Source: Corynebacterium sp.
GTDB lineage: Bacteria > Actinomycetota > Actinomycetes > Mycobacteriales > Mycobacteriaceae
Assembly: GCF_022712275.1 (NCBI RefSeq)
Contig: NZ_JALAGU010000008.1
Span: 1-64,000, forward strand
DNA length: 64,000 bases
Direction: 5' to 3'
A program made the position numbers and the translations under genes. How positions within the stretch are numbered: position 1 is the first letter of the stretch; each line of letters begins with the position of its first letter. Below, piece by piece: positions 8,215-16,074 of the stretch. The notes below the pieces were generated by a model. It had not been told where the DNA came from and ran no database searches. It saw only the letters and a program-made list of their open reading frames with translations.

Positions 8215-9725
8215 GCACCCCGACCACCTCCACCCTCCCCCACCTCGGCACCGCGACCCTGGACGCCGTCGCCGCGACCGGGGCGGCCGTCCCCGCCTAC
8301 GACCGGGCCGCCGTCACCCCGGGCATCGTCCACATCGGCGTCGGCGGGTTCCACCGGGCCCACCAGGCGATGTACCTCGACCGACTGATGAACCAGGGCC
8401 AGGCACTGGACTGGGGCATCGTCGGCCTGGGCGTCATGCCCTCCGATGTCCGCATGCGCGATGCCCTCGCCGGCCAGGACCACCTCTACACCCTGACAAC
8501 CAAAGCACCGGACGGCATCGAGGACGCCCGGGTCATCGGCAGCATCATCGACTACGTCTTCGCTCCGGACGACCCGGCCGCCGCCGTCAACCTGCTCGCC
8601 GACCCGCAGATCCGCATCGTCAGCCTCACCGTCACCGAGGGCGGATACAACATCGACCACGTCACCGGCGAGTTCCTCCACACCTCGGAGCACATCGCCC
8701 ACGACCGGGCCGAACTGCAGGCCGGACGCCACAGTGACCTGCGGACCTTCTTCGGGCTCGTCACCGCCGCCCTGGCCGTACGCCGCGCCGCAGGGATTCC
8801 GCCGTTCACCGTCATGAGCTGCGACAACATCCAGGGCAACGGAGAGGTGGCCCACCGCACCTTCCTCGCCTTCGCGGCGTCCGTGGACGCGGAGCTGGCG
8901 ACCTGGATCGAAGAGAACGTCGTCTTCCCCAACTCCATGGTCGACCGGATCACCCCGGAGACCACCGACGCCGACCGCGCCGACGTCGCCGGACACGGGT
9001 ACACGGATGCCTGGCCGGTGGTGTCCGAGGACTTCACCCAGTGGGTGCTGGAGGACCGTTTCACCGCGGGGCGTCCCCCCTTTGAGAAGGTCGGGGTCGA
9101 GGTCGTCGAGGACGTCGTCCCCTACGAACTGATGAAGCTCCGGCTGCTCAACGCCTCCCACCAGGGTCTCTGCTACTTCGGTCACCTCGCCGGGCACCGG
9201 ATGGTCCACGAGGTGATGGCGGATCCCCGCTTCGCACGGTTCCTGCTAGCGTACATGGAGAATGAGGCGACCCCCACACTGCGTCCGCTGCCCGGGGTGG
9301 ACCTGGACGCCTACCGACACACCCTCATCGCCCGGTTCGGCAATGTCGCGGTGAAGGACACGGTCGCGCGGCTGTGCGCCGAGAGCTCCGACCGGATCCC
9401 GAAGTGGCTGCTGCCGGTCATCCGGGAGAACCTCGCTGCAGGACGCCCCGTCGACCTCTCCGCGGCGATCGTCGCCTCCTGGGCGCGCTATGCCGAGGGC
9501 ACCGACGAGCAGGGCAGGCCCATCACGGTGGTCGACCGGATGGCCGACCGTCTCACGGCGTCCGCGTCCCACAACCACGAGGACGCACTGGCATTCCTGC
9601 GCGACCGTGAGGTTTTCGGCGATCTGGTGGATTCCCCCGACTTCACTGCGACGTACACCCGGACACTGGCATCGCTGCACACCGACGGAGCGGAGGCGAC
9701 GCTGGACATGCTGCTGGGAAGCTAG
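8211..9725 (+). CDS. mtlD: Mannitol 2-dehydrogenase (long-chain polyol dehydrogenase), 504 aa
   Basis: NAD-dependent oxidation of mannitol to fructose, with D-arabitol to D-xylulose a known second activity of the family. The Rossmann segment (IVHIGVGGFHRAHQAMYLD) begins near residue 34. The catalytic-domain signature with Lys (ELMKLRLLNASHQ) is near residue 307. Start choice: GTG at 8211 overlaps the transporter stop (GTGA) and is preceded by AAGGAGAA; the same frame stays open upstream only as a shadow of the transporter gene. Together with the kinase it converts imported pentitols to xylulose 5-phosphate. Confidence 0.92.
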   Translation: MSTPTTSTLPHLGTATLDAVAATGAAVPAYDRAAVTPGIVHIGVGGFHRAHQAMYLDRLMNQGQALDWGIVGLGVMPSDVRMRDALAGQDHLYTLTTKAPDGIEDARVIGSIIDYVFAPDDPAAAVNLLADPQIRIVSLTVTEGGYNIDHVTGEFLHTSEHIAHDRAELQAGRHSDLRTFFGLVTAALAVRRAAGIPPFTVMSCDNIQGNGEVAHRTFLAFAASVDAELATWIEENVVFPNSMVDRITPETTDADRADVAGHGYTDAWPVVSEDFTQWVLEDRFTAGRPPFEKVGVEVVEDVVPYELMKLRLLNASHQGLCYFGHLAGHRMVHEVMADPRFARFLLAYMENEATPTLRPLPGVDLDAYRHTLIARFGNVAVKDTVARLCAESSDRIPKWLLPVIRENLAAGRPVDLSAAIVASWARYAEGTDEQGRPITVVDRMADRLTASASHNHEDALAFLRDREVFGDLVDSPDFTATYTRTLASLHTDGAEATLDMLLGS

Positions 9726-9808
9726 ACAGTGAGGAAGTGCACAGTGTTCATCCTTGTGTGACCGGCGGCCCCGGTAGTACGTTCAGGAACGGTCACCACC
9801 CGAAAGTG

Positions 9809-9824
9809 AAGGAAGCATTTCCTT
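9809..9824. promoter_or_regulatory. Perfect 16-bp palindrome upstream of the binding-protein gene
   Basis: AAGGAAGCATTTCCTT is an AAGGAA / TTCCTT inverted repeat around GCAT, 76 bp before the GTG of the solute-binding lipoprotein. Its size and position suit a dimeric regulator. It does not resemble the DtxR 19-bp iron box, and no regulator can be named. Confidence 0.4.
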
Positions 9825-9900
9825 ATCCAACGCTTCCCGATCTTCCCCATGAACGTTCTGTCCATGCCCTCCCCACACTGAAAACCCACGAAGGATCTCC

Positions 9901-10920
9901 GTGCTTCTCCGCTCCCTCGCCCGCTCGACCAGTCCGCTACGCTCCCCGCGCACCGGCCTCACCGCCGTCGTCGTCGCCGCCAGCCTCGTCATCGCCGGCT
10001 GTTCCTCCGACGACGACAGCGACTCCAGCTCCAACACCTCTGCCGACGCTGATTCCGGCAACGACGCCTCCGAGGTCACCATCAGCCACGTCTACGGCGA
10101 AGACACCTACCCCACCAACCCGGAGACCGTCGTCGCCATCGGCACCGCCGTCGACAACCTCCTCGCCCTCGGCATCACCCCGGACGCCATCGTCGAACGC
10201 CCCGATGACAAGGACGCCGCCTGGAAGAACGACCAGCTCGAAGACGTAGAGCGTATCCCCCTGTCGGACCAGAACGTCCCGCTGGAGGAGATCGCCGCGC
10301 TCGAACCCGACCTCATCGTCGGCGACCTCTACCGCATTCCCGAGGAGGCGTACGACGCACTGAAGGACGTCTCCCCGGTCCTGCCCGGTATCGACCAGAC
10401 CGCAGACTGGGAACCGCAGCTGCAGGCGCTCGGCAAGATCTACCAGAAGGAGGACGAGGCACAGCAGGTCATCGACGACGATGAGCAGGCTTTCGCCGAT
10501 GCCCGTGAAGAGCTCTCCGGACTCGAGGGCAAGACCGCCCTGACCGTCCAGGACCGTGGTGGCCAGTTCGGCGTCATCGCCGACCCGGACAATATCGCCA
10601 ACAGCTTCTACTCCCGGCTCGGCATGACGCTGCCCGAGGCCTTCACCGACGGAACCCTGCAGGTCGAGAACGGCCGTGTGATGATCTCCTACGAGCGGGT
10701 CGATGACCTCTCCGCCGACTTCATGGGCATGTACGCCACCGAGGGCATGGACAAGATCCGCGCGATCGCCGGCTACGACAAACTGCCCCAGGTCGAGTCC
10801 GGTGCCGTCGTCGAGGACGACAAGTCGGTCATGGCCGCGCTGAACATCCCCTCCTCGCTGTCCAACGCCTGGCTGCTGGACACCATCAAGGACCAGCTGA
10901 AGATCGCGGCGGAGGCCTGA
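9901..10920 (+). CDS. Iron-siderophore-type ABC substrate-binding lipoprotein, 339 aa
   Basis: Extracytoplasmic solute-binding lipoprotein of the FecB/FepB/BtuF class. A basic N-terminus, hydrophobic segment and lipobox (VIAGC, Cys about residue 34) are followed by a Ser/Asp-rich linker. The two-lobe fold signature includes ETVVAIGTAVDNLLALG and EIAALEPDLIVGD. The start is GTG at 9901, six bases after AAGGA. No permease or ATPase gene is adjacent on either side, so it must work with a transporter encoded elsewhere. Siderophore or haem class is a family inference. Confidence 0.85.
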   Translation: MLLRSLARSTSPLRSPRTGLTAVVVAASLVIAGCSSDDDSDSSSNTSADADSGNDASEVTISHVYGEDTYPTNPETVVAIGTAVDNLLALGITPDAIVERPDDKDAAWKNDQLEDVERIPLSDQNVPLEEIAALEPDLIVGDLYRIPEEAYDALKDVSPVLPGIDQTADWEPQLQALGKIYQKEDEAQQVIDDDEQAFADAREELSGLEGKTALTVQDRGGQFGVIADPDNIANSFYSRLGMTLPEAFTDGTLQVENGRVMISYERVDDLSADFMGMYATEGMDKIRAIAGYDKLPQVESGAVVEDDKSVMAALNIPSSLSNAWLLDTIKDQLKIAAEA

Positions 10921-10939
10921 GCCCCAGGCCTCTTCCTGG

Positions 10940-11599
10940 TTACTGGACGAGGCGTCCTTCCTGGTCGAACTGGTAGGTGCGCGCACCGGAGAGAATCATG
11001 ATGAACTCGACGAACGCCCAGATCGCCACGGCGGTGATGAGGAGTCCGGCGGCGATAAGCAGCACGACACCGAGGCCGATGAGGCCGTCATTGTCGTCGT
11101 AGCGGTAGTAGCCGTAGCCGGAGGACGTGGTGACCCAGTCACTGTTGGCGTCGATACCGGCGCCGATACAGACGAAACCGACGATGAGGCCGACCCAGCC
11201 CACCACGGTCATGACCAGCTGGGCGACGGACTTGCCCGTCTTGCCGAAGTAGAAGTTGTGGGCACCGAGGCTGCCGAGGAAGAACGCCAGCAACGCGCCG
11301 ACGATCTTCGTCTTCGGGGAGACCGGGACATTCGGTGGGAAACCGGGCCCCGCGTAGCCCTGAGCGGGGTACGCGCCACCGGGGTACCCGGGCTGTGCGT
11401 AGCCGGGAACGACGTAGGCGTTCTGCGGGTAGGCACCCTGCTGGGGATAGCCGGCCTGCTGCGGATAACCGCCGGGGTTACCGGACTGCTGGTCAGCCTG
11501 GAAGCCCCCCTCGTTCTGCACCTTCTCGAACTCGTCGGAGAAGGGCGACTGCGGGAACTGCTCGTCGTCCCGGTTGGTCGACGGTCCTGGATCAGTCAC
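10940..11599 (-). CDS. TM2 domain protein A, 219 aa
   Basis: Small membrane protein: a Pro/Gly/Tyr/Gln-rich N-terminal half with repeated GYPQQ-like units, then a TM2 domain (KTKIVGALLAFFLGSLG followed by HNFYFGKTGK), and one or two further C-terminal hydrophobic segments ending in a short tail. Function of TM2 proteins in bacteria is unknown. Start: GTG at 11599 (VTDPG) has AGGAG six bases upstream; an in-frame ATG further upstream lacks one. It lies 100 bp downstream of a closely similar gene and ends in the same way (SGA-Y followed by an LV near the end), indicating tandem duplication. Confidence 0.8.
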   Translation of the reverse strand: MTDPGPSTNRDDEQFPQSPFSDEFEKVQNEGGFQADQQSGNPGGYPQQAGYPQQGAYPQNAYVVPGYAQPGYPGGAYPAQGYAGPGFPPNVPVSPKTKIVGALLAFFLGSLGAHNFYFGKTGKSVAQLVMTVVGWVGLIVGFVCIGAGIDANSDWVTTSSGYGYYRYDDNDGLIGLGVVLLIAAGLLITAVAIWAFVEFIMILSGARTYQFDQEGRLVQ

Positions 11600-11699
11600 G
11601 GTGGGCTCCTCTGGGGTCACGTGGGTTCACTGCGGCGGGAAACGTGCGATGTGCCCGCTCATCGTAACGGATGGCACCGCCCCCCTGGGCCAGCATCGT

Positions 11700-12296
11700 C
11701 TAACGCAGCACAAGACCCTTGTCGTCGGTGGCGTACCCGGCCGATCCGGTGAGGATGAGGATGAACTCGACGAAAGCCCAGATGCCGATCGCGGGGAACA
11801 GGACGTAGAGCGTCCCGAAGATCATGATGAGGCCCATGGCGAAGAGAGCTTCGTTGCCGTTGTCGTAATAGTAGGAGGAGCCGGTGTCGTAGTTCGCGGC
11901 GAGGATGATGCCGACGACGATGAAGATCCAGCCGAGGATCACCAGCAGCAGCTGGGCCAGGGCCTTGCCGTTCTTGCGGAGATAGAAGTTGTGTCCGCCG
12001 GCCCAGCCGAGGAAGAACGCCAGCACCGCGGCAGTGGTCTTCGACTTCTCTGAGAAGCCGGGGTGCCCCGGGTACATGCCGTAGGCCGGGGCTGCAGCGT
12101 ACTGGGGATACTGGCCGTACGGGGCATTCGGGGCATAGGGCGGGTAACCGGCGGGGACGCCCTGCGGCGGGTACTGCCCGTAGGCCGGCTGCTCCGGATA
12201 CTGACCGTACTGCGGGTACTGGCCTGCCTGGCCTGCCTGGCCACCGTCGTCGGCCGGCCGACCGTCACTGCTGTTCCAGGTGCCCGGATCGGTCAC
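11700..12296 (-). CDS. TM2 domain protein B, 198 aa
   Basis: Paralogue of the adjacent downstream gene. The N-terminal third is rich in QYPQYGQYP repeats and the TM2 core (KTTAAVLAFFLGWAGGHNF) is followed by two hydrophobic segments with a short Asn/Tyr-rich loop between them. Start: GTG at 12296 (VTDPG, as in the paralogue) has a perfect AGGAGG six bases upstream, preferable to the ATG at 12320. The low-complexity N-terminus is probably cytosolic. Role unknown. Confidence 0.8.
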   Translation of the reverse strand: MTDPGTWNSSDGRPADDGGQAGQAGQYPQYGQYPEQPAYGQYPPQGVPAGYPPYAPNAPYGQYPQYAAAPAYGMYPGHPGFSEKSKTTAAVLAFFLGWAGGHNFYLRKNGKALAQLLLVILGWIFIVVGIILAANYDTGSSYYYDNGNEALFAMGLIMIFGTLYVLFPAIGIWAFVEFILILTGSAGYATDDKGLVLR

Positions 12297-12471
12297 GCGG
12301 TTCCTCCTGTGGTCCGGCACCGGCCGATGGGGGGGGGAGGCCGGCGCGATTGACCTGTAGCTTAGCGTCCCGGACTTCCGCTGAGAGTCAGCGCCACGTC
12401 AACCTCTGCTGACTGATCGCAGATGACGGATCCACCGTCATCACGAGGTGCTCGGGAACTGGCCCTACCCG

Positions 12472-12538
12472 GTTCAGTTGTAGTGCCGACAGGTCGCCCA
12501 GATCGACCCAGAGCGACTTCCCGCCACTACAACCGAAC
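12472..12538. repeat. Palindromic repeat element, 28-bp arms (family shared with 21276-21342)
   Basis: Arms 12472-12499 and 12511-12538 are inverted repeats matching at 22 of 28 positions around an 11-nt spacer. The left arm contains GTAGTGCCGACAGGTCGCCC, which recurs identically at 21325-21344. Transcribed, it would fold into a long imperfect hairpin. Confidence 0.65.
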
Positions 12539-12758
12539 ATGAAGAGGGTGGCAGAGGTGCGCGAACAGCGGCAGAGATGCTCATCGTCTCAGCGGGCTCC
12601 GGCCGACCGGAGAACCTGCCCTGCTGCACGGACCACCGCCGACTGTCCGGTCTACCAGACCGGGCCCCGCGACACAGCGGGAAAAGACGCACACTCTGTC
12701 GTGTAGCCCCGTTGACCCCCGTCGTTGACCCCCGTCGCCGCCGGGCGACAACCGAAGA

Positions 12759-12787
12759 AGAGAGGGCCGGGAAACCCGACCCTCTCT
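12759..12787. terminator. Strong interrupted hairpin in intergenic region
   Basis: AGAGAGGG-C-CGGG pairs with CCCG-A-CCCTCTCT around an AAA loop: 12 pairs with one internal mismatch. There is no long T-run on either side, although the minus strand continues TTCTTCGG. It has no annotated gene ending at it, so it may terminate an unannotated transcript. Confidence 0.5.
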
Positions 12788-13057
12788 CCACATTCGTCAA
12801 CCCCCTACCAAGGAATCATCCGAAAGGAGCCACCCGACCTCACGAGCCAGGCACTCAAGAAACAGTCTACACATATCTCCCCCTCAGTGCAGAGCGGCAT
12901 TGGACACAGTTATTACCACATAGTCATTTATGAAAGTGACACCGTCTCACCCCCGGACCATCCCCCGTCTCCCCGCCGGAAAACTCCCACTGCCAGCGAA
13001 CTGACAGAATTTCCATGTTTTTAACAGGTGTACGCTCCTTACCGCGCGAACGCCCTA

Positions 13058-13063
13058 TACGCT
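13058..13063 (+). promoter_or_regulatory. Candidate leaderless -10 element for the alanine symporter
   Basis: TACGCT lies 8 nt before the ATG at 13072 and no ribosome-binding site is present. This supports 13072 over the longer in-frame start at 13015, and implies that the mRNA starts at or one base before the start codon. Confidence 0.5.
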
Positions 13064-13071
13064 GTCTGCTC

Positions 13072-14523
13072 ATGGACACACTCAATGACTGGCTCGGCGA
13101 CGCCGACTCCTTTGTCTGGGGCCCCTGGTTCCTCATCCCCCTGCTGCTCGGCACCGGCCTCATCCTCACCATCCGGCTGAGGGGGGTGCAGTTCCGAAAG
13201 CTCTTCCCTGCCCTCCGACTCGGCCTCCTCGACCGCAACGACGACGGCGGCGAAGGTGACATCTCCCAGTACCAGGCTCTGACCACCGCCCTGGCCGCCA
13301 CCGTGGGCGTGGGCAATATCGTCGGTGTCGCCACGGCGATCTCGATCGGTGGCCCCGGCGCCCTGTTCTGGATGTGGATCACCGGTCTGCTCGGCATGGC
13401 GTCCAAGTACTCCGAGGCGTTCCTCGGTGTCCGGTACCGCATCGCGGACGCCAAGGGCAACATGTCCGGCGGCCCGCAGCGCTACCTCGAGCGCGGCATC
13501 AAGGGTCCCCTCGGCAAGTTTCTCGCCTGGTTCTTCGCCATCGCCGCGGTCATCGCGTCCTTCGGTATCGGCAACATGACCCAGGCCAACGCGGTCTCCG
13601 CGAACCTGGAGGAGTCCTTCGACATCGACCCGACGGTCTCCGGCATCATCATGTTCATCTTCATCGGTGCTGTCCTGCTCGGCGGAATCCAGTCCATCGG
13701 CAAGGTCACCTCGGCGTTCGTCCCGCTGATGATCGTCATCTACATCATCGGCGGCATCGTGGTGCTGTGCATCAACGCCGGCGAGATCCCCCACGCCTTC
13801 GGCCTGATCTTCTCCGACGCTTTCTCTGGGACCTCCGCGGTCGGTGGATTCGTCGGCTCCGGCATCCTCCTGGCCCTCCAGATGGGTGTCGCCCGCGGTA
13901 TCTTCTCCAACGAGTCCGGCATGGGTTCCGCCGCTGTCGCCGCCGCGGCCGCGAAGACCACTCACCCGGTCCGCCAGGGCCTGGTCTCCATGACCCAGAC
14001 CTTCATCGACACCATCATCGTCGTCTCCTTCACCGGTCTGGTCATCATCAGCTCCGGTGTCTGGGATCAGGGCGAGGACCGCGCCGGCCTGATGACCTCC
14101 GACGCATTCAAGGAGGCCCTCCCCGGCGACTGGGGTGGCCACATCGTGACCATCTCCATCGTCTTCTTCGCCTTCTCCACGATCCTCGGCTGGTCCTACT
14201 ACGGTGAGCGCAACGCCCAGCGCATCTTCGGTTCCCACGCCACGGTCCCCTACCGTGCGATCTTCACCTGCGTGGTCGTCGTCGGTGCCACCATGGAACT
14301 CGACATGGCCTGGACCTTCTCCGACCTCGCCAACGGCCTCATGGCACTGCCGAACCTCATCGGTCTGATCATCCTCTCCGGACTCATCGCCCGCGAAACC
14401 AAGGCCTACCTGGACTTCGACCCGGAGCTCAAGGCGTCCGCCAAGGATGTCGAGAAGTTCCTCATCGACTCCAAGTCCACCTGGTCGATGCACAGTGCCA
14501 TGGACAACCAGTCGATGCGCTGA
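13072..14523 (+). CDS. Sodium:alanine symporter, AGCS family, 483 aa
   Basis: Sodium-coupled alanine or glycine uptake across the cytoplasmic membrane. About 10-11 hydrophobic segments and the AGCS signatures are present: GGPGALFWMWITGLLGMASKY near residue 93 and FSNESGMGSAAVAAAAAKT near 277. Length is in the usual 450-500 range. The start at 13072 is set by the -10 element immediately upstream. It is monocistronic, ending at a powerful hairpin. A second AGCS gene occurs at 58769, so the organism has at least two. Confidence 0.92.
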   Translation: MDTLNDWLGDADSFVWGPWFLIPLLLGTGLILTIRLRGVQFRKLFPALRLGLLDRNDDGGEGDISQYQALTTALAATVGVGNIVGVATAISIGGPGALFWMWITGLLGMASKYSEAFLGVRYRIADAKGNMSGGPQRYLERGIKGPLGKFLAWFFAIAAVIASFGIGNMTQANAVSANLEESFDIDPTVSGIIMFIFIGAVLLGGIQSIGKVTSAFVPLMIVIYIIGGIVVLCINAGEIPHAFGLIFSDAFSGTSAVGGFVGSGILLALQMGVARGIFSNESGMGSAAVAAAAAKTTHPVRQGLVSMTQTFIDTIIVVSFTGLVIISSGVWDQGEDRAGLMTSDAFKEALPGDWGGHIVTISIVFFAFSTILGWSYYGERNAQRIFGSHATVPYRAIFTCVVVVGATMELDMAWTFSDLANGLMALPNLIGLIILSGLIARETKAYLDFDPELKASAKDVEKFLIDSKSTWSMHSAMDNQSMR

Positions 14524-14549
14524 CCGTCAACAACTGACGCCAGAATCTG

Positions 14550-14584
14550 AGAGGCGGTGACCGGGTTTCCCGGTCACCGCCTCT
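14550..14584. terminator. Bidirectional 16-bp perfect hairpin
   Basis: AGAGGCGGTGACCGGG pairs perfectly with its inverse around a TTT loop. It terminates the plus-strand symporter and simultaneously covers the last codons and stop of the convergent minus-strand gene (stop at 14574-14576). Confidence 0.8.
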
Positions 14585-15158
14585 CGTCGACCGGGGTGCG
14601 CAGCACGGTCAGCGCGGTGGCCAGACCCGCGTAGTTCGTCACCAGCATCACCAGTGCCACGCATTCCCGGTCACTGAGGAAGGATGCCAGGCGCCCCCAC
14701 GCCGGGTCGGAGACATCCCCGAACTGGACGATCTCGTCGGCGACGTCGAGCATCGCTCCGCGTCGACCGTGGAATCCGTGACGTCCCGGTTCCCAGCCCT
14801 CGTCGATCCTGGTCGCCGCGGCGATGTCCCCCTCGATCAGCCCCGCCTTCTTCCCCAGTGCGGTGTGGTGGTCCATCTCGTAGTCACCACCGGAGTTGCC
14901 CTTCAGCGCGGCGACCCGCAGGATCACCAGCTCCGACTCCGCCCGACCGAGCGCCCCGAAGGGCATCATCGTCGCCGAGTACGCCAGCCACGGTGGCAGC
15001 ATGCGCCGCACCCGGCCGATGGTGGCGAAGACTCCGAGGGACTTCCTGCCCTGGACCCTCGCCCCGATCCGCTCGACGGCGTAGTTCAGTGGTCCGAGTT
15101 CACGCAGCCCCGGCCGCTTCTCCCCTGGACGTCGTGGCTCATCCCGTGAAACAGTCAT
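14574..15158 (-). CDS. Carboxymuconolactone decarboxylase-family protein, 194 aa
   Basis: AhpD-like all-alpha protein. The recognisable core is residues ~55-110 (RAESELVILRVAALKGNSGGDYEMDHHTALGKK split by short turns), where the H-x-x-x-A/G pattern of the family is kept. The CxxC redox pair of true AhpD is absent, so a peroxidase-reductase role is unlikely. Close relatives are annotated only as CMD-domain proteins. It precedes the convergent terminator and lies just 20 bp downstream-side of map, possibly read with it in a different direction of expression control. Specific reaction unknown. Confidence 0.75.
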   Translation of the reverse strand: MTVSRDEPRRPGEKRPGLRELGPLNYAVERIGARVQGRKSLGVFATIGRVRRMLPPWLAYSATMMPFGALGRAESELVILRVAALKGNSGGDYEMDHHTALGKKAGLIEGDIAAATRIDEGWEPGRHGFHGRRGAMLDVADEIVQFGDVSDPAWGRLASFLSDRECVALVMLVTNYAGLATALTVLRTPVDERR

Positions 15159-15178
15159 GCCCCGACGCTACCGGAGAC

Positions 15179-16063
15179 TTACTTCTTCGTCTGGTCTTTC
15201 TCCCCCTCGCGCAGGGTGAGCACGTCCACGCCGTCCTCGGTGACGACCATGGTGTGCTCCCACTGGGCGGTCCACTTGTGGTCCGTGTTCTGCACGGTCC
15301 AGTCGTCGTCCCAGATGGTGTAGTCCAGAGCGCCGAGGTTGAACATCGGCTCGATGGTCAGCGTCATCCCCGGCTCCAGGACGGTGTTGTACGCCTCTTC
15401 GTCGTGGTGGACGATGATCAGTCCGTTGTGGAAGGTCGGGCCCACACCGTGTCCGGTGAAGTCGCGGACCACGTTGTAGCCGAAGCGCTTGGCGTAGGCC
15501 TCGATGACGCGGCCGATGATGCTGACCTCGCGTCCCGGTTTCACGGCCTTGATGCCACGCCACATGGCGGTGTAGGTCCGGTCAACGAGCAGCTGGTGTT
15601 CCTCGGAGACCTCACCGGCGGTGAACATGGCGGAGGTGTCGCCGTGCACACCGTTCTTGTAGGCGGTGATGTCGATGTTGACGATGTCGCCGTCCTGGAT
15701 CACCGTGGAATCCGGGATTCCGTGGCAGACGATCTCATTGAGGCTGGTGCACACGGACTTCGGGAAGTGCCGGTAGCCCAGAGTGGAGGGGTAGGCGCCG
15801 TGGTCGCACATGTACTCGTGGGCGATCCGGTCGATCTCGTCGGTGGTCACACCGGGGGCGACGGCGGCACCTGCGGCAGACAGGGCGTCCGCGGCGATCT
15901 TCGAGGATTCACGCATCGCCTCGACGACCTCGGGGGTCTGCACCCACGGCTCACCGACGTTCTCCTGCACCTCGTCCTTCCAGGCGTACTCGGGCCGCTC
16001 GATGCCCGAGGGAACGGTACGGACAGGGGTGGGGACGCCGGGGGTCAGTGGTGCTCTAGTCAT
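15179..16063 (-). CDS. map: Methionine aminopeptidase type I, 294 aa
   Basis: Removes initiator methionine from nascent proteins; di-metal cytosolic enzyme. The five ligands of the pita-bread fold are present: Asp in GDIVNIDITAY and in GDTSAMF, His in GHGVGPTFH, Glu in LTIEPMF and Glu in the closing WEHTMVVTEDG segment. An N-terminal ~40-residue extension before the catalytic domain is typical of the longer actinobacterial MetAP (MapB-like) with a Pro-rich linker. Start at 16063 (MTRAP) is chosen over GTG two codons earlier on spacing; uncertain by two residues. It follows the PBP gene by 11 bases. Confidence 0.93.
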   Translation of the reverse strand: MTRAPLTPGVPTPVRTVPSGIERPEYAWKDEVQENVGEPWVQTPEVVEAMRESSKIAADALSAAGAAVAPGVTTDEIDRIAHEYMCDHGAYPSTLGYRHFPKSVCTSLNEIVCHGIPDSTVIQDGDIVNIDITAYKNGVHGDTSAMFTAGEVSEEHQLLVDRTYTAMWRGIKAVKPGREVSIIGRVIEAYAKRFGYNVVRDFTGHGVGPTFHNGLIIVHHDEEAYNTVLEPGMTLTIEPMFNLGALDYTIWDDDWTVQNTDHKWTAQWEHTMVVTEDGVDVLTLREGEKDQTKK

Positions 16064-16074
16064 GGGCACCGAGC

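Larger units (their letters stand above)
12297..13071. other. 775-bp gene-free region between TM2 gene B and the alanine symporter
   Basis: No convincing coding sequence. It contains the promoter side of TM2 gene B, a palindromic element at 12472-12538, a small hairpin (CCGGTC/GACCGG, 12647-12663), a direct repeat of GTTGACCCCCGTC at 12711-12736, a strong interrupted stem at 12759-12787, and an AT-rich stretch from about 12790 to 13070 that leads into the symporter promoter. The combination could hold a small RNA gene, but no known RNA family was recognised. Confidence 0.6.

Noticed and set aside
9726..9900. DtxR iron box upstream of the binding-protein gene
   Set aside because: No TTAGGTTAGCCTAACC-like 19-mer found.
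12725..13024. 99-codon plus-strand frame in the 775-bp gap
   Set aside because: Crosses the terminator-like hairpin and an AT-rich promoter stretch, with no start site or homology.
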